42,328 nucleotides of DNA, from the NCBI GenBank assembly GCA_017471985.1, contig JAFURE010000034.1, forward strand, positions 1-42,328, written 5' to 3'. How positions within the stretch are numbered: the stretch's first letter is position 1; each line of letters starts with the position of its first letter. The notes under the pieces were generated by a model, which saw only the letters and a list, made by a program, of their open reading frames with translations, made no database searches and had not been told where the DNA came from. Positions 20,301-26,686 of this stretch are shown here, one piece after another. The translations under genes were made by a program, and so were the position numbers. The stretch is from Akkermansia sp. (GTDB lineage: Bacteria > Verrucomicrobiota > Verrucomicrobiia > Verrucomicrobiales > Akkermansiaceae).

Positions 20301-23300
20301 CGGCGAAGGCCTGATTCGCAATGCCACGGCAGAGGAACTCAAGGAGCACGCTCCCGGCACCAATTGGGAAACCAACCTCGAGAAATACGGTACCGGCACA
20401 GCTGTTATTGCCACAGCCAATACCTTCACCGGTGGCACTCTGCTGGAAGGCGGTCGAATCGTCATGCAGGATAGACTGGCTCTGGGTCTGAGTACTTACG
20501 ATGACTCGTACTACAGCGATGGTTACTTCGGCAAGAAGGAGGGCACGGAGTGTGGTATCATCACCATCAGTAATGCAGCAACCCTGCAGGGCGACTTCGC
20601 CGATGACCGCACAGCGAAATACTGGCCGCACTACGGTGAAGCCTACACCGGCGAAGGCATGACCACCACCACCATTGAAAACACGGTGTTTGTGAAGGAC
20701 TACATGAACGGCTCTGCCCTTACCTTCGACACCGACGTCAATGCAAACCTGACAAATGCCCACGACAAGAAGCTGGTGCTGGTGAAGATGGTAGGTGAAA
20801 GCGATACGGTAGTCACCCTGCGCGGCATGTCTGTTGACCCGTCAGAGGCCACCAACGGCATGTACACCTATGCCACCTACAAGGTGCTCGACCCGGGTGG
20901 TTTCTCCGGTACCATCCGCATGGACGGCAACCTGTGGGGCAAGCAGGAGTACAGCTACGATCCCTCTGCTGTTGACCAGCTGGTCGGCGGTCGAGTGCAA
21001 CTTGAAATCATGACCACAGCCAAGGCCAACACCACAACCGTGTCGGCCAATAAGGACTGGACCCGCGCCAACATTGACCTTTCTGTCAACAATGGTACAG
21101 AGCGCACCGTGCTCGCACTCGACCCCATCGAGAAGACATCTGACGGCACCGTGCAATCTGTGGATACTATGCAGTACTCCTACATCAACACCCTGATGGG
21201 TACAGGTGATGTGCGTATGGCTGACGGAGCAATTAACTCCTCGGTAGTCAACATGAGCGAGCGTAACCCGCTTACTCTGGTACTCACCGGCACTAAGGAT
21301 GGTGACTACGATGGTGTACTGGGTTACGGCAGCTTCCAGCAGACGACGGACTACGGGTTCAATGACGAGAAGGCTCCCGCCGTCGGCCAGGAAAACCACC
21401 ACTACGGCAATGGTACCATGGGTGAACTGAGCGTACAGAAGGAAGGTAACACCACCCAGAGTGTCTACAACGCATGGATTAACACTCTCGATGTGAACGC
21501 CGGTACATTCATTGTAGATCATATTCTGCAGGTGAGCGACATGCAGGCAGGCGCCCTTGATACCCAAACCATGCAGGGTGCTGACCAGCGTATTATGGTG
21601 GGTGAGGTCAACAACCCCAACACCGTATACTCACTTACCGTTGGTAACAATGGTATTCTGTCCATGGACAATGCGGAATCTGCGGCTTCCCTGACCGGTA
21701 ACAAGGTGGATGCCTGGAAAAACATCGGTGCCGGTACCAAGATTGAATCCAACGGCACCTTCCCGTGGGCCTGGGTACAGCTGCAGGATGGTGCAACTCT
21801 CACCGCTCACGAGAACTGGTACACTGCCAAACAGGTGGAAATTGAGAGTGGTTCGGCCGTCACCTTCAATACGCACGTATTCACTCCCGATCCCTACATC
21901 ACCTCTGCACAGGATGACGCCAACTTCGGTAACGAATACGGTGACCACCTGACTCACTCTCAGCACTTCAACCAGAGCCGCATCATGCAGCTGCTGGGTA
22001 AGATGAGCGGTAACAACCTCGACCTGCTCTTCAGCAACGACCAGATGAGCCCCGGAGCAACCGCCGAGGAACTTGGCAAGGCTGATTACATGGGTTATGT
22101 TGCTCTGACAAACCACAACCAGATGACCGGTCGTCTGATGGTTACCGACCATACAGTGCTCCAGATTCTCGACAACCACAGCACGGCAAACACCATGAAC
22201 GCTGTCGTGGAAGGCGAGGAAGCGGCTATGCAGCTGGTGAAGAACGGCAATCAGTACGTCAACCACCTCAGTGTGGGTGGCATTGGCGGCGCGCTGTTGC
22301 TCGGCGGTGCGGAGAAAACCTCCCTTACCGACACCTACGGCTCTGTCGACAACACCGGCACCCTGCGTCAGGATCACATAGACTATGACTATGAAAAGGT
22401 TCTGATAAGCGTGGAAGCCCGCACCGTAGACGGTGTCGTGCCCGAGCAGGAGGGGAACTACGGTACGATGACTAACATCCACACCACTGTAAACAATAGC
22501 AATTACACTGCTTCCATCGGTGGTTCCGACTATGACCTCTACACCTGCAACGTTGCAGGTCAGTCCGAGGCTAATGATGTTCACATCACCGTACACGACA
22601 TCAACGGTGTCAATGCGACAAAGGGCACGATTCACCAGACCCACCTGCACAATACGCTCGTGGAGCTGGAGGGGGATTGCTCCGTCAATATGGAAGATGA
22701 GGTACTTGTCAAAGTCGACTCCATTGTCTACGGCACCGGTACCACCCTCAACAGTGGCTCGGGTATAGCGGTTGAAACTCTCGACTTTAAGTCCGGAGAC
22801 CTCTACAACTTCTATATGGAAGCCAACGATAAGGCCACTGAGTACGACACCACTGAGAGGGATTTGCCGCTGGCTGCACTCGCTACAGTTACAACCAGTG
22901 TGGATACAATGGTGGAAATGAGTTTTGATAACAATCGCAAGCTCTACAACGTTGGTGTGGCAACTCAGGGCGAGTACAAGGGCAAACAGATTGATTTCTA
23001 CCATGTAAAGGTCGACCAGTTCCAGGGCGTCAATGTCGATGGTAATGGCATCAGCATCCAGCTTACCAGCGATTTGATTTCTCAGGCTCATAATGCAGGG
23101 GCTGAATTCATTGCCATCCAGATTGGCGGCGAAGAAAATGTCGGTCGTTTCCTCTTCGAGAACGCCAACGGCTTCTTCGATATTGCCGATGAGGACCGAC
23201 TCATGCTCAGCATGTATGGTACTGACATTACAAAGGACTGGGTATCCTCCGAGTTCGTAAACAGCGCTCTTGCTGAAATGGGTATCGAAATGGACAATGT

Positions 23301-23400
23301 AAGCCACCACATGCTCTACTTCGTTGTCCCCGAACCTGCCACCGCAACCCTCAGCCTTCTTGCTTTGGCTGCTCTGGCTGCACGTCGTCGCAGAAAGTAA
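8317..23400 (+). CDS. Giant autotransporter-passenger-like surface protein with PEP-CTERM-type C-terminal anchor
   Basis: A 5,027-residue exported protein. It begins with a signal sequence (MKLHLPPLLFFALVACLSV; an in-frame TTG at 8284 is a poor alternative). It ends with VPEPATATLSLLALAALAA and RRRRK, a PEP-CTERM-type sorting tail (processing in this phylum is not established). Between lies a Gly/Thr/Asn/Ser-rich beta-solenoid passenger. At least eight degenerate modules start with a 'G-x-G-x-L-LLRGHN' strand, at about residues 287, 725, 1162, 1406, 1955, 2425, 3313 and 4168. Most continue with 'F-G-R-I-F-M-S... A-VDFT', a 'LxLxGDAxVxGL' strand and 'HILSVG...YSFGG'. Strands such as ANTFTGGTLLEGGRIVMQD match autotransporter-associated repeats. 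No C-terminal beta-barrel is present, so it is not a classical autotransporter. Likely an adhesin or surface-layer component. The frame is intact over 15 kb. Confidence 0.9.
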   Translation: MKLHLPPLLFFALVACLSVTSLHRSISGSSSAGASGSSVSFRTDQQEISSQTTATAQAPTTGNSVVYNYTPQTKLDSDFSIHATTAEVEVETPRQHDINQVSNNATQTKIATANTATATTTKKTAPANTVADVFNSTNETDITPFFEVAGVGNSGIALAAEDTPVTASYEDNTLTIVSGQNAAVRMNENDNTKTHKTDSYSREGKISVSSARNGRYSGGTAINNKTLSTINIQGGSSLYLYDCTTNGNDFNGTVNITNAGSSMAAIGSSRTGARNLQIGTLTGSGQLLLRGHNTSDTSTFSFSNNTFAGTVFMTSNGGTVQVNANGKGWQDATFDFTRNADYSDSLLNTYTSGSAPEKQVLYLNGDSTVAALRNGTTQYAEIAGNDHILSVGANSGSYTYGGATNDLEKLVKFGNSTQIFTGTIGTEVLSIRGGTLGTHGGESFTSVELSGGATWSVTGSTSTETLQLTYGSGATITGNSSNVVWDAPSTLDVAGLSDTAPFFTLSNITLRLDKSLTLSGYSGTMENGATINFATIGSGAGFEISDDFYIKHGSYAYGVTASNNGGVLQFTLGEAFTPPVEPDVTANGILAIHFADSDGLTASGAASITRSWNYGYTHNNRGSANNAVWRSAGSAVSFWASDEFPASMNNYATYTDSGSDVVSGKIGIIQVDEGNALYIGHDYGAYNGIVHIEADNTDNNHAVIAAYDSTYDEVNIAHLQGSGDVLLRGHNSATSFSFEDASAFDGRIFMSAQNAAVNLNTSGQSLANAVVDFTPTAYTTPFGSGSASKSTLVLNENATVGGLDNGSSSNAAVNGNNHILSVGRDNNETYSFGGTVSDLAALEKIGTNTQNFSGNITTDRISVNAGTLGTSGTLEANNLSIANGATLSTSGTTNISALTLNGGATWTITGSESLDTLVLTNGSGTIRGEGENVTWTAPSTINVSGFRSDSPWITLENLNFTFGSKLTLEGQELAAGTTIDFATLSTGAGYTGQDSLTIKGETLLYTLSVKTTANNVLQLTVVGVDTRADLITQGIAAVYIENDGLSASGNTTVTSSYGQYRLTQRGSFNSAAWQTSGSVGYWLDEATGTTNWYGTSSGGISDELRVIQVNEGTALYLGGTAYAGTVMAKDMGEEGGYSVIAAYDTSTTTVSIANLEGSANVLLRGHSAATTNFSIGDTSNFWGRIYLSADNKIANLNAEGTGLSNAVVDFTPVAYDSAFSNGATSASEARVTLTGDAHVGALDNGSEGKATIVGNDHKLTIGRNSEETYSFTGTISGLSELIKVGSSRQEFEQSNNNPLEVSGGITIRGGVLAVYDATSAATTDRTLLDGTPKITLYEGAEFSLDRRNEDRGNDFMGTLKIASTARTGDYAVLSTYEDMTNAESDIADERLQSLRITELTGVGGLILHGQNTDARTETLFSFDVGDTFTGRLYMSSEGGAVKLSLGNALTRTWDGTVVDFRTVDSSDETPEASSKTLLLIGKTDLAGLHGGNENSYLEGDTGLLTLGDGSKNTYTYGGNSRLTNLSKVGENRQVFSKATEISSTTTVNKGTLEFTNRLNSRHVVVNDGLLVARGDLQTATQDTAYNTQLGTITINGGELQVTGKLDAGTITQTDGKTTAGSLKVFALQQSGGNTNVQQNATITGSATIGTDASLTVGKNLDLRGNEGRTTQTTIQGNLKIAGHLDASEYAAVTLQGGTLSTKTADILTLNLYEGSTWNVTGLNTVENLTLTATTGTGTINLNGTGTAAGINLPDTITFNGYQLTDTSSPLFTVSGLKLNLGASVTFNGLDLTEVNTLNYAGLGTGAYYTGEREIEITDGLGNMYAASVSDSNGLVQIKIDRTPFSAGNGDKMWVYSSAETGAPQLGMLGAEYNPETGTWDNPEEVLDKGYKMVQLQLTGGAELYVLSGEPNNERGILTSNIEILPGEGTTQIHAENTAGYHDFRGHLTGEGSLQLVAHNAEGATVFHFSNDAPKAEWFSGELNLVNTNGGAVQLTIGHGSHETEGVDTRWQNTVMNLTPTALDSIYDADTVAGKARATVLELEGDAQIKGLTGGDVTTGVSAEGQFNLTLGSNNESDVYSFAGVLGSDTLYTGGIDDMGATVTTSSNVNNNLSITKVGAGTQIFERAASLHNLSLQAGKLTFNNSLTADNLHLAGGVLTTMGEVKLDSANINTNSTWYIGDNVTITDTLTLTGNNLMGAVGGDQAHIIRAGEFAEGAAPLVWTAPQRLELKDFARGENGPFLNIGEGISLNIKDDFTLTGFNAVLTNGQIINLAQLSDSQINDLSLKHAQVASSHNLLYDAEIRIDEISNILQLVITEVYSEVIAGKQMWLHTAADGSTLEGLNEANYNGNYSWTGKNVKLEELSKIYLRGGSQLYLVGDDHTKNTATYNGTLVLNPDGGSGAAQLHAENTNALVTINGAVGGQGELQLVAHNASGATVFDFAGDTAAILDGRLSVTNAEGGDVQLNIGNDRWRATVVDLGNFPIDSIYNSDSIARSSANTTLALTGDATIKGLVSNSENAMLTSQGHYTLTMGEESPLYKYIYSGQVDGHAAYYDDELNEVTNTDDRQLNIVKNGNNGQTFTQDAKNLGSVDMNGGTLEFQRDLQADYLTVNGGNMQVGTMHLTGEGINMADRIVNSLTVNGGTLSSGDASIKSAVMNDGKFINRGHTVVETLMMEGGELSAHELTAYSTLMNGGTVEADDAILDVAYINGGQVKVSELDVTGMLNVSGGDVSADRFNALNAFRVDITGGSMTVGTEITGMKHVSERANLSGLYVSGGEFTSRGQLSITGDMEVTGGRATSEGLLETERLTIGTDGVLVTYNDVFAHTTTLHGDNDTSLDWFLNASVAAANGQTITTAATGDSTSVTINGGYSFRDLDKGTVDMLGQRGADVVWSTPTTMDLTQSGLTADKNVFSFTHMGFSLGGVTELKLPYDVKDGDIISFAQFGEGGSYVENAGGRFITTNSEGERLVGTILADPSGARVEFSTADENQVGAGGFIWSGTNSTNATCAPGLTLGTTWRADYSAEGTGWHEQSNGAGAGVFVNGSGAIFADTDMHGNDVSQAGRIVKLVTNTTYDSDGNPTKHSVAPGTIYVTADNNTGHVTKNNEARMWFGYAIVGSATEGLTDVFDRNGKLLSQTNIVKTGDSLLVLHAYNTFTGNIEVQDGGIFMGEVNALGYGTLKVHSDQVWNLPVYANLLNSNAGDRSRTVNGATQYDLYRRGAEILVCCNYSDEMASGFRQPSITNDIVMVDTGLGVYNNDQSKLGSYATGNHLSISFAYSTFHGTDSNLLSVPRHWRQLTLSGALQGTGNSDDVLHLIGYSSSWYNNNEKYQDQSYVNAFIMNDSTASGNRESNFAGKIVMENTINTSPLDSNKIEKRTGGTVQLNLSDNKLQYAVLDMTRQSVSKEELAALGINETGNGKRQTYNDILVVRGDVGLRGLEAEFRGEAWKHWMTQTATGGSAGSYGFGEIAQHDEVWHVRTVAEAEATLTLGKHEEDATKNYVYSGAMGFEQSYAGAQDAHVMYGDGFDAAPTNSNNTYIKDRYSDHMMGANALSLVKEGAASQFVHSAELINLTVNEGTLGFNNLSITGNVDLTGGSTLALGVYKDKVDSQTGKEFVWSDITNWDNITTDTSTGTNSLDYELRRTTADISIGNGKTLTIYTPTPTAGILPTAAVVDGNINMAEGSTLSFFVENADLWSKNIELTNVHAPSENVLLNVNGTLTLTQDSNDIDLHFRGVNFALSPFASKTYYLAEADRIKVGDGEATNFAKRLISLGQGYFGTLTTINDAQFEGANRDYLVMNVLSDPRNTWSGMIDLNGNNIVWEHSDSVEKAQDYRWKENTVFRNGNIVFFGNLYTPDEWTEESKLTSDESVRVQTEGVLSGDVENTNGELVTLDGQSYEPQMAGRHPLMPGTVQDGMKIDSFDESAELPAYSWEMVGSNVAEVAVTDRFGLDYQKVQINSKVAPLSVVINSDYLDMSNGGEARCDGTNYYFYGEGLIRNATAEELKEHAPGTNWETNLEKYGTGTAVIATANTFTGGTLLEGGRIVMQDRLALGLSTYDDSYYSDGYFGKKEGTECGIITISNAATLQGDFADDRTAKYWPHYGEAYTGEGMTTTTIENTVFVKDYMNGSALTFDTDVNANLTNAHDKKLVLVKMVGESDTVVTLRGMSVDPSEATNGMYTYATYKVLDPGGFSGTIRMDGNLWGKQEYSYDPSAVDQLVGGRVQLEIMTTAKANTTTVSANKDWTRANIDLSVNNGTERTVLALDPIEKTSDGTVQSVDTMQYSYINTLMGTGDVRMADGAINSSVVNMSERNPLTLVLTGTKDGDYDGVLGYGSFQQTTDYGFNDEKAPAVGQENHHYGNGTMGELSVQKEGNTTQSVYNAWINTLDVNAGTFIVDHILQVSDMQAGALDTQTMQGADQRIMVGEVNNPNTVYSLTVGNNGILSMDNAESAASLTGNKVDAWKNIGAGTKIESNGTFPWAWVQLQDGATLTAHENWYTAKQVEIESGSAVTFNTHVFTPDPYITSAQDDANFGNEYGDHLTHSQHFNQSRIMQLLGKMSGNNLDLLFSNDQMSPGATAEELGKADYMGYVALTNHNQMTGRLMVTDHTVLQILDNHSTANTMNAVVEGEEAAMQLVKNGNQYVNHLSVGGIGGALLLGGAEKTSLTDTYGSVDNTGTLRQDHIDYDYEKVLISVEARTVDGVVPEQEGNYGTMTNIHTTVNNSNYTASIGGSDYDLYTCNVAGQSEANDVHITVHDINGVNATKGTIHQTHLHNTLVELEGDCSVNMEDEVLVKVDSIVYGTGTTLNSGSGIAVETLDFKSGDLYNFYMEANDKATEYDTTERDLPLAALATVTTSVDTMVEMSFDNNRKLYNVGVATQGEYKGKQIDFYHVKVDQFQGVNVDGNGISIQLTSDLISQAHNAGAEFIAIQIGGEENVGRFLFENANGFFDIADEDRLMLSMYGTDITKDWVSSEFVNSALAEMGIEMDNVSHHMLYFVVPEPATATLSLLALAALAARRRRK

Positions 23401-23423
23401 ACCCAAGGACATAGTTCTATCCG

Positions 23424-23464
23424 GGGGTAAGCGAACTCAGGTTCGCTTACCCCTGACTTTTTAT
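23424..23464 (+). terminator. Rho-independent terminator after the giant surface protein gene
   Basis: A perfect 13-bp stem, GGGGTAAGCGAAC/GTTCGCTTACCCC (23424-23436, 23441-23453), with loop TCAG. It is followed by TGACTTTTTATAT, 23 nt after the stop codon. Confidence 0.9.
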
Positions 23465-23534
23465 ATAGGGCCCACCTACTCTTCAGTCTATCAGCCGTTA
23501 TGTAACTTTTTCCCGTCAAATTGCAAAAAAAGAC

Positions 23535-23563
23535 TTGACTTGCAAGTTAGTTTCGACTAAACT
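23535..23563 (+). promoter_or_regulatory. feo operon promoter with metalloregulator-like operator
   Basis: -35 TTGACT (23535-23540), 17-nt spacer, -10 TAAACT (23558-23563). The palindrome TTAGT-TTCG-ACTAA (23547-23560) covers the 3' spacer and the start of the -10. This is where an iron- or manganese-dependent repressor of the DtxR type (TTAG/CTAA half sites) or Fur would block transcription. The assignment to DtxR rests only on half-site likeness. Confidence 0.65.
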
Positions 23564-23577
23564 CACCCCGCACAAAA

Positions 23578-23591
23578 TTAGTTTCTCCTAA
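23578..23591 (+). promoter_or_regulatory. Second operator-like palindrome upstream of feoA
   Basis: TTAG-TTTCTC-CTAA starts with the same TTAGTTTC as the site in the promoter and ends 4 nt before the feoA ATG. It is the probable second half of a two-site operator. It also fills the place where a Shine-Dalgarno would be. Confidence 0.5.
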
Positions 23592-23595
23592 CTAT

Positions 23596-23835
23596 ATGAA
23601 CACATCTGCAACGGAAAAAACCCTGAAGCGGGCACAGATCGGCGAACGGGTAACGGTGCTGAAGGTAGCGGGCGAAGGGCCGCTGCGCCAGCGCATATTG
23701 GATATGGGGCTCACGAAAGGAGCCGAGGTCATGATAAACAAAGTTGCGCCGCTGGGTGACCCGATTGAAGTGACCGTGCGCGGCTACGAGCTCTCCCTGC
23801 GCAAGAAGGAGGCAGCCTGTATAATAGTGCGATAA
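23596..23835 (+). CDS. feoA: FeoA, ferrous iron transport accessory protein
   Basis: A 79-residue cytoplasmic SH3-like protein that works with FeoB in Fe(II) uptake. The family pattern is complete: an initial L-x-x-A-x-x-G-x-x-x-x-V (LKRAQIGERVTVLKV), then LRQRILDMGLTKGAEVMINKVAPLGDPIEVTVRGYELSLRKKEA, split here as LRQRILDMGLTKG (about 30-42) and DPIEVTVRGYELSLRK (about 55-70). Length is normal. feoB begins 34 bp downstream, and the gene follows the operator-bearing promoter, so it is the first gene of an iron-regulated operon. Confidence 0.95.
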   Translation: MNTSATEKTLKRAQIGERVTVLKVAGEGPLRQRILDMGLTKGAEVMINKVAPLGDPIEVTVRGYELSLRKKEAACIIVR

Positions 23836-23869
23836 TTTTTAGACAAGAGTTAGTCTCTCCAAACACGAC

Positions 23870-26662
23870 ATGAAGAAAAGAATAGCACTCGCCGGCAATC
23901 CGAACAGCGGTAAGACATCCCTGTTCAACGACCTGACCGGCGCGAATCAGTACGTGGGCAACTGGCCCGGCGTAACAGTGGACCGCAAGGGTGGTGAACT
24001 GAAGGAGCACGAGGAGGTGGAGATTCAGGACCTCCCCGGCACCTATTCTCTTTCCCCCTTCTCGCCCGAGGAGGTGGTAAGCCGCAACTACCTGCTGGGT
24101 GAGAAGCCGGACATGATAGTCAACGTAGTGGATGCCACCAATCTGGAGCGCAACCTTTACCTCACCAGCCAGTTGCTGGAAACCGGGCTGCCCATGGTAG
24201 TAGCGCTCAACATGATTGATTTGGTGGAAGAGCGTGGTGAAAGTATCGATGCCGAAGCGCTGAGTGCGCGTCTGGGGTGCCCGGTGGTGAAGGTCAGTGC
24301 CATTACCCACGTAGGTATGGCCGAGTTGCTGCAGATGATGCTTGCCGAGCCCCCTGCTCCCGGCAAGCCCCTGAGCTATGTTCCCGCCGTAGAGAATGCC
24401 GTGGCGGCAATTGCAGCCAAACACAACGTCACGCGTTTTGAAGCAGTGAAGATGCTGGAGGGCGACAGCGAACTGCTGGCCCCGCTCGACAAGAACGAGC
24501 GCCACGCGCTCGAGGATGCTCGCATGGCGGTCGAAGCCGAGCTGGGGGACGACATTGCCTCCATCATTGCCGGGGGGCGTTACGATGCCATCTGCGAGTT
24601 CGTACCTCAGATTTACACCCGCAAGAGCGCAAAGGAAAGCTTTACCCGCAGGGCTGACCGCATCCTTACCCACCGCATTTTCGGCCCGATTATCTTCGTG
24701 GCTGTCATGTACGCCATTTACTACCTTTCCATCAACACCGTGGGTGACTGGGGTACCGGTTGGGCCAACGATGTGCTCTTCGGGCCCGTAGTAGGCGGCT
24801 GGCTGGCCGGTTTTATAGGCGACACTCCTGCCGGGGCGGAAGCGCTGACCATGTTCAGCGCCGTACTGGCCATGGTACTGGTATTCCCCACCATGCTGCG
24901 CCGCCTGCATGACATCGGCATGAACGGCGCCTGGCTGTACGTCATGATAGCCCCCTTCCTGCTGGAATATGTGTGCCCCCACCTGCCCGGCATACTGCAC
25001 ACTGCAATCATGTGGCTGCTACTGGTCGCCAATGCCGTACTGCTGGTTCTCTGCTTCGTGAAACCCGGCCAGCAGAAGGCCAATGACTACGGCAGCCGTA
25101 CCCGCGAGTTCGCCCATACCCCCATGAAAATGACAGGGCGCGGCAGCCGCACCGAATTTGTCACCTGGTTCATTGTCATGAGTCTGCTGACCTTCGGTAT
25201 TACCATGCTGGGTCGCAGCACCCTGAACTGCAGCCCGCAGTTGCAGAGCATCATTACAGACGGCATCGTAGCCGGTGTGGGTGCCGTGCTGGGATTCCTG
25301 CCGCAGATGGCAGTACTCTTCTTCCTGATGGCCCTGCTGGAGGACTGTGGTTACATGGCCCGTGTGGCTTTCATGCTCGACCGCCTGTTCCGCGCCATCG
25401 GCCTGTCCGGCAAGTCCGTCATTCCGCTCATGGTCAGTATGGGTTGCGGTGTACCCGGCGTGATGGCTACCCGCACCATTGAGAATGAGAAGGATCGCCG
25501 CATGACCGTTATGCTCACCACCTTTGTGCCATGTGGCGCCAAGCTGCCCATTCTGGCGCTTATCGGTGCCATGATCGGCCAGACGGCCACCATTGCGACA
25601 GTGGCCTACTTCATGGGCTTCGGGTCTGTGATTCTGGGTGGGCTCATGCTGCGCAAGACCCACATGTTCGCCGGCAGCTACACGCCCTTCGTCATGGAGC
25701 TGCCCGCCTACCACCTGCCGCACGGTGCCAACATCAACCTGCGTGCCATGGAGCGCTGCAAGGCCTTCGTGAAGAAAGCCGGTACCGTGATTTTCCTGGC
25801 CTCGGCCCTCATCTGGACCCTCTCCAACTATAACTGGAGCTTCAATTACCTGCCTGAGCAGGAAGGTCTGGAGGGTGAGCCTATCAACCACAGCATGCTC
25901 GCCGATACAGGCAATACCTTTGCCCCTCTCTTCACCCCCCTCGGCTGGGGCGACTGGAAACCCGCTGTAGCCACTGTGACCGGCCTGATTGCCAAGGAAA
26001 ACGTGGTGGGTACCTTCGGCGTGCTCTACCCCGCAACAGAAGCCCCCGCCCCTGAGAGCACGGAGGAAACTCCTGCAGAAGAAGCTGCCGCCGAGGAAGA
26101 ACTGCCCCGCAGCTGTGACCTCTGCAAGGTGAATGCCCTTACCGCCCTCACCCTCGCCGTGTGGCAGTGCGACAGCGAGGTACGCACGACCCTGCCCGTT
26201 GACGCCGAAGAGGAGCCGGCAGCAGAAGAAGCCACATCCTCCGAAGAAGAGGTTGCCACTGACAAGAGCTGGCTGGATCACCTGAATGCCATCGTAGCCT
26301 TCCTCTTCCCCGAAGTGGAGGAAGATGACGAGACCAGCGGCGTGGCCGGCAATGTGAAGGCCGCCGGTGCTTTCACCACACTGAGCGCGCTCTCCTTCAT
26401 GCTCTTCAACATCCTCTGTGCCCCCTGCTTTGCCGCCTGCGGTGCCATTCGACGCGAAATGAACAGCGCCCGCTGGACCTGGTTTGCCATCGGGTTCATG
26501 TGCGCATGGGCCTATATCGTAGCGTTCCTCACCTTCCAGCTCGGATTGTGGATGACAGAGGACATCTTCGGTTCCGCTCAGGTACTGGCCTGCCTGCTCG
26601 GCATAGGCATACTCTACATGGCCGTACGCCCCAACCCGCACATCAGCAAAGATAATCAGTAA
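23870..26662 (+). CDS. feoB: FeoB, ferrous iron transporter with two unusual insertions
   Basis: A 930-residue GTP-gated Fe(II) permease; typical FeoB is about 700-770. The N-terminal G domain has G1 GNPNSGKTS (9-17), the switch region VGNWPGVTVD (29-38), G3 DLPG (54-57) and G4 NMID (114-117). The permease keeps the first Gate motif (IPLMVSMGCGVPGVMATRTI, 518-537) and the second (TFVPCGAKLPIL, 551-562). Between the first membrane helix and SIITDGIVAGVG, residues about 325-455 form an extra membrane segment with TMLRRLHDIGMNGAW and KPGQQKANDYG, which read like a DUF805 domain. A second insertion (about 722-825) is Glu/Ala-rich and contains CDLC and a lone Cys. Both insertions are in frame and the core is intact, so the protein should work. 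Confidence 0.95.
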   Translation: MKKRIALAGNPNSGKTSLFNDLTGANQYVGNWPGVTVDRKGGELKEHEEVEIQDLPGTYSLSPFSPEEVVSRNYLLGEKPDMIVNVVDATNLERNLYLTSQLLETGLPMVVALNMIDLVEERGESIDAEALSARLGCPVVKVSAITHVGMAELLQMMLAEPPAPGKPLSYVPAVENAVAAIAAKHNVTRFEAVKMLEGDSELLAPLDKNERHALEDARMAVEAELGDDIASIIAGGRYDAICEFVPQIYTRKSAKESFTRRADRILTHRIFGPIIFVAVMYAIYYLSINTVGDWGTGWANDVLFGPVVGGWLAGFIGDTPAGAEALTMFSAVLAMVLVFPTMLRRLHDIGMNGAWLYVMIAPFLLEYVCPHLPGILHTAIMWLLLVANAVLLVLCFVKPGQQKANDYGSRTREFAHTPMKMTGRGSRTEFVTWFIVMSLLTFGITMLGRSTLNCSPQLQSIITDGIVAGVGAVLGFLPQMAVLFFLMALLEDCGYMARVAFMLDRLFRAIGLSGKSVIPLMVSMGCGVPGVMATRTIENEKDRRMTVMLTTFVPCGAKLPILALIGAMIGQTATIATVAYFMGFGSVILGGLMLRKTHMFAGSYTPFVMELPAYHLPHGANINLRAMERCKAFVKKAGTVIFLASALIWTLSNYNWSFNYLPEQEGLEGEPINHSMLADTGNTFAPLFTPLGWGDWKPAVATVTGLIAKENVVGTFGVLYPATEAPAPESTEETPAEEAAAEEELPRSCDLCKVNALTALTLAVWQCDSEVRTTLPVDAEEEPAAEEATSSEEEVATDKSWLDHLNAIVAFLFPEVEEDDETSGVAGNVKAAGAFTTLSALSFMLFNILCAPCFAACGAIRREMNSARWTWFAIGFMCAWAYIVAFLTFQLGLWMTEDIFGSAQVLACLLGIGILYMAVRPNPHISKDNQ

Positions 26663-26686
26663 CCCTAACTCCATACACTCATCATC

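Noticed and set aside
21631..23412. Long minus-strand open frames opposite the giant gene (also 15808-17490, 13273-14310, 14314-15462 and 19450-20763)
   Set aside because: All sit in one phase opposite a repetitive, stop-poor coding sequence. They have no start signals or recognisable domains.
23841..23855. Third operator-like AGAC...GTCT dyad between feoA and feoB
   Set aside because: Half sites do not match the two TTAGTTTC sites well, and no promoter lies there.
25019..26674. 551-codon minus-strand frame opposite feoB
   Set aside because: Shadow of feoB, rich in Gly, His and Glu from complementing hydrophobic codons.
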